Below are positions 40,077-40,334 of a stretch of 40,334 bases of DNA, piece by piece; the first letter of the stretch is position 1, and each line of letters begins with the position of its first letter. Position numbers and translations under genes: made by a program. The DNA lies in NCBI GenBank assembly GCA_964559205.1, contig CAZLHV010000005.1, positions 1 through 40,334 on the forward strand. Reading direction: 5' to 3'. Source of the stretch: GWF2-43-63 sp964559205 (GTDB lineage: Bacteria; Bacteroidota; Bacteroidia; Bacteroidales; DTU049). The notes beneath the pieces are model-generated. The model was not told where the DNA came from. It made no database searches and saw only the letters and a list, made by a program, of their open reading frames with translations.

Positions 40077-40334
40077 TCACTCTTTTAGTCGGATAATTTC
40101 TTGTATTATTTCATCAATAACTTCTTTATTCTGAATTTCCTTCTTGTTCCCAACTTTGGATGAAAAAATAACAAATACTTTCCCCCCATACTTTTCTTCA
40201 AAAGCATCAAAATTGGCTTGCATTCTTTCTGTTAATTTGTAATTGCCAAAATTCGAATTTCCTGTTATTGGCTTAATTTGAATTCCAAAAGCTTTAATTC
40301 CAACTCTTCCAATGTAATCTACATCACCTGAATG
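40077..40334 (-). CDS. Probable PD-(D/E)xK nuclease, restriction-type, C-terminal fragment
   Basis: The frame is open from the window end to a stop at 40077-40079, leaving 85 residues; the 5' part is outside. GDVDYIGRV followed by AFGIQIKPITGNSNFGNY looks like the catalytic Asp and (D/E/Q)xK pair of restriction-type nucleases, here with Gln in place of Glu, then ERMQANFDAFEEKYGGKVFVIFS. The text resembles type II enzymes of the MjaI kind, but this is from memory and unchecked. The AT-rich, lysine-rich codon use differs from the neighbouring genes and hints at recent transfer. No methyltransferase is visible inside the window. Confidence 0.5.
   Translation of the reverse strand, partial: HSGDVDYIGRVGIKAFGIQIKPITGNSNFGNYKLTERMQANFDAFEEKYGGKVFVIFSSKVGNKKEIQNKEVIDEIIQEIIRLKE

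Noticed and set aside
1..40334. CRISPR arrays, tRNA or rRNA genes, insertion sequences, attachment sites
   Set aside because: None was seen by eye on either strand; no regularly spaced repeats, transposase motifs or cloverleaf sequences.

Overview
The window is chromosomal DNA of a Bacteroidota bacterium, most like an uncultured Bacteroidales or Cytophaga-type lineage. This rests on two type IX secretion (T9SS) C-terminal sorting domains (genes at 5317-7359 and 27670-28434), starts without Shine-Dalgarno sequences, repeated TAnnTTTG (-7) boxes just before genes, a dihydroorotase with the QVHFRQPG signature, and many Sec and lipoprotein signals. No tRNA, rRNA, CRISPR array, insertion sequence or prophage was seen.

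Layout. 1-417: end of a LytTR response regulator. 0.6-5.3 kb: DEAD-box RNA helicase, a large secreted protein with a metzincin zinc site, a small lipoprotein. 5.3-9.9 kb (minus): M16 protease, its inactive M16 partner and a T9SS-exported fibronectin-type protein, in one operon. 9.9-12.4 kb: CLC chloride transporter with CBS domains; DUF1398 protein behind a structured leader. 12.5-16.0 kb (minus): overlapping operon of peptidase E, a methyltransferase and a truncated, degenerate cyanophycin-synthetase-like protein. 16.1-22.0 kb (minus): UvrD-type helicase, secreted TPR protein, DapD. 22.4-27.1 kb: two 4-TM proteins divergent from a zinc-ribbon/membrane protein and a lipoprotein.

27.2-31.0 kb: thioredoxin-like protein, DUF2271 protein, ApbE flavin transferase, DUF4266 lipoprotein and DUF3570 outer-membrane protein. 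The DUF2271 protein carries an ApbE-type flavinylation motif (TGAT) and a T9SS tail, so it may be a covalently flavinylated protein displayed at the cell surface. 30.9-32.7 kb: proline dehydrogenase divergent from a DUF985 cupin. 32.7-36.0 kb: AmmeMemoRadiSam system, with a MEMO-AMMECR1 fusion (interrupted by a 10-N gap) divergent from the radical SAM enzyme and a HAD hydrolase; both system proteins start with export-like signals. 36.0-40.0 kb: purine nucleoside phosphorylase and LpxK (minus), then a DPM1-like glycosyltransferase and dihydroorotase (plus). 40077-40334: an AT-rich 3' fragment of a probable PD-(D/E)xK (restriction-type) nuclease.

Most candidate novelty lies in the surface flavoprotein cluster, the export-tagged AmmeMemoRadiSam pair, the pepE-methyltransferase-CphA-like operon and the secreted metzincin. 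All functions are inferred by reading the sequence; no database search was run.
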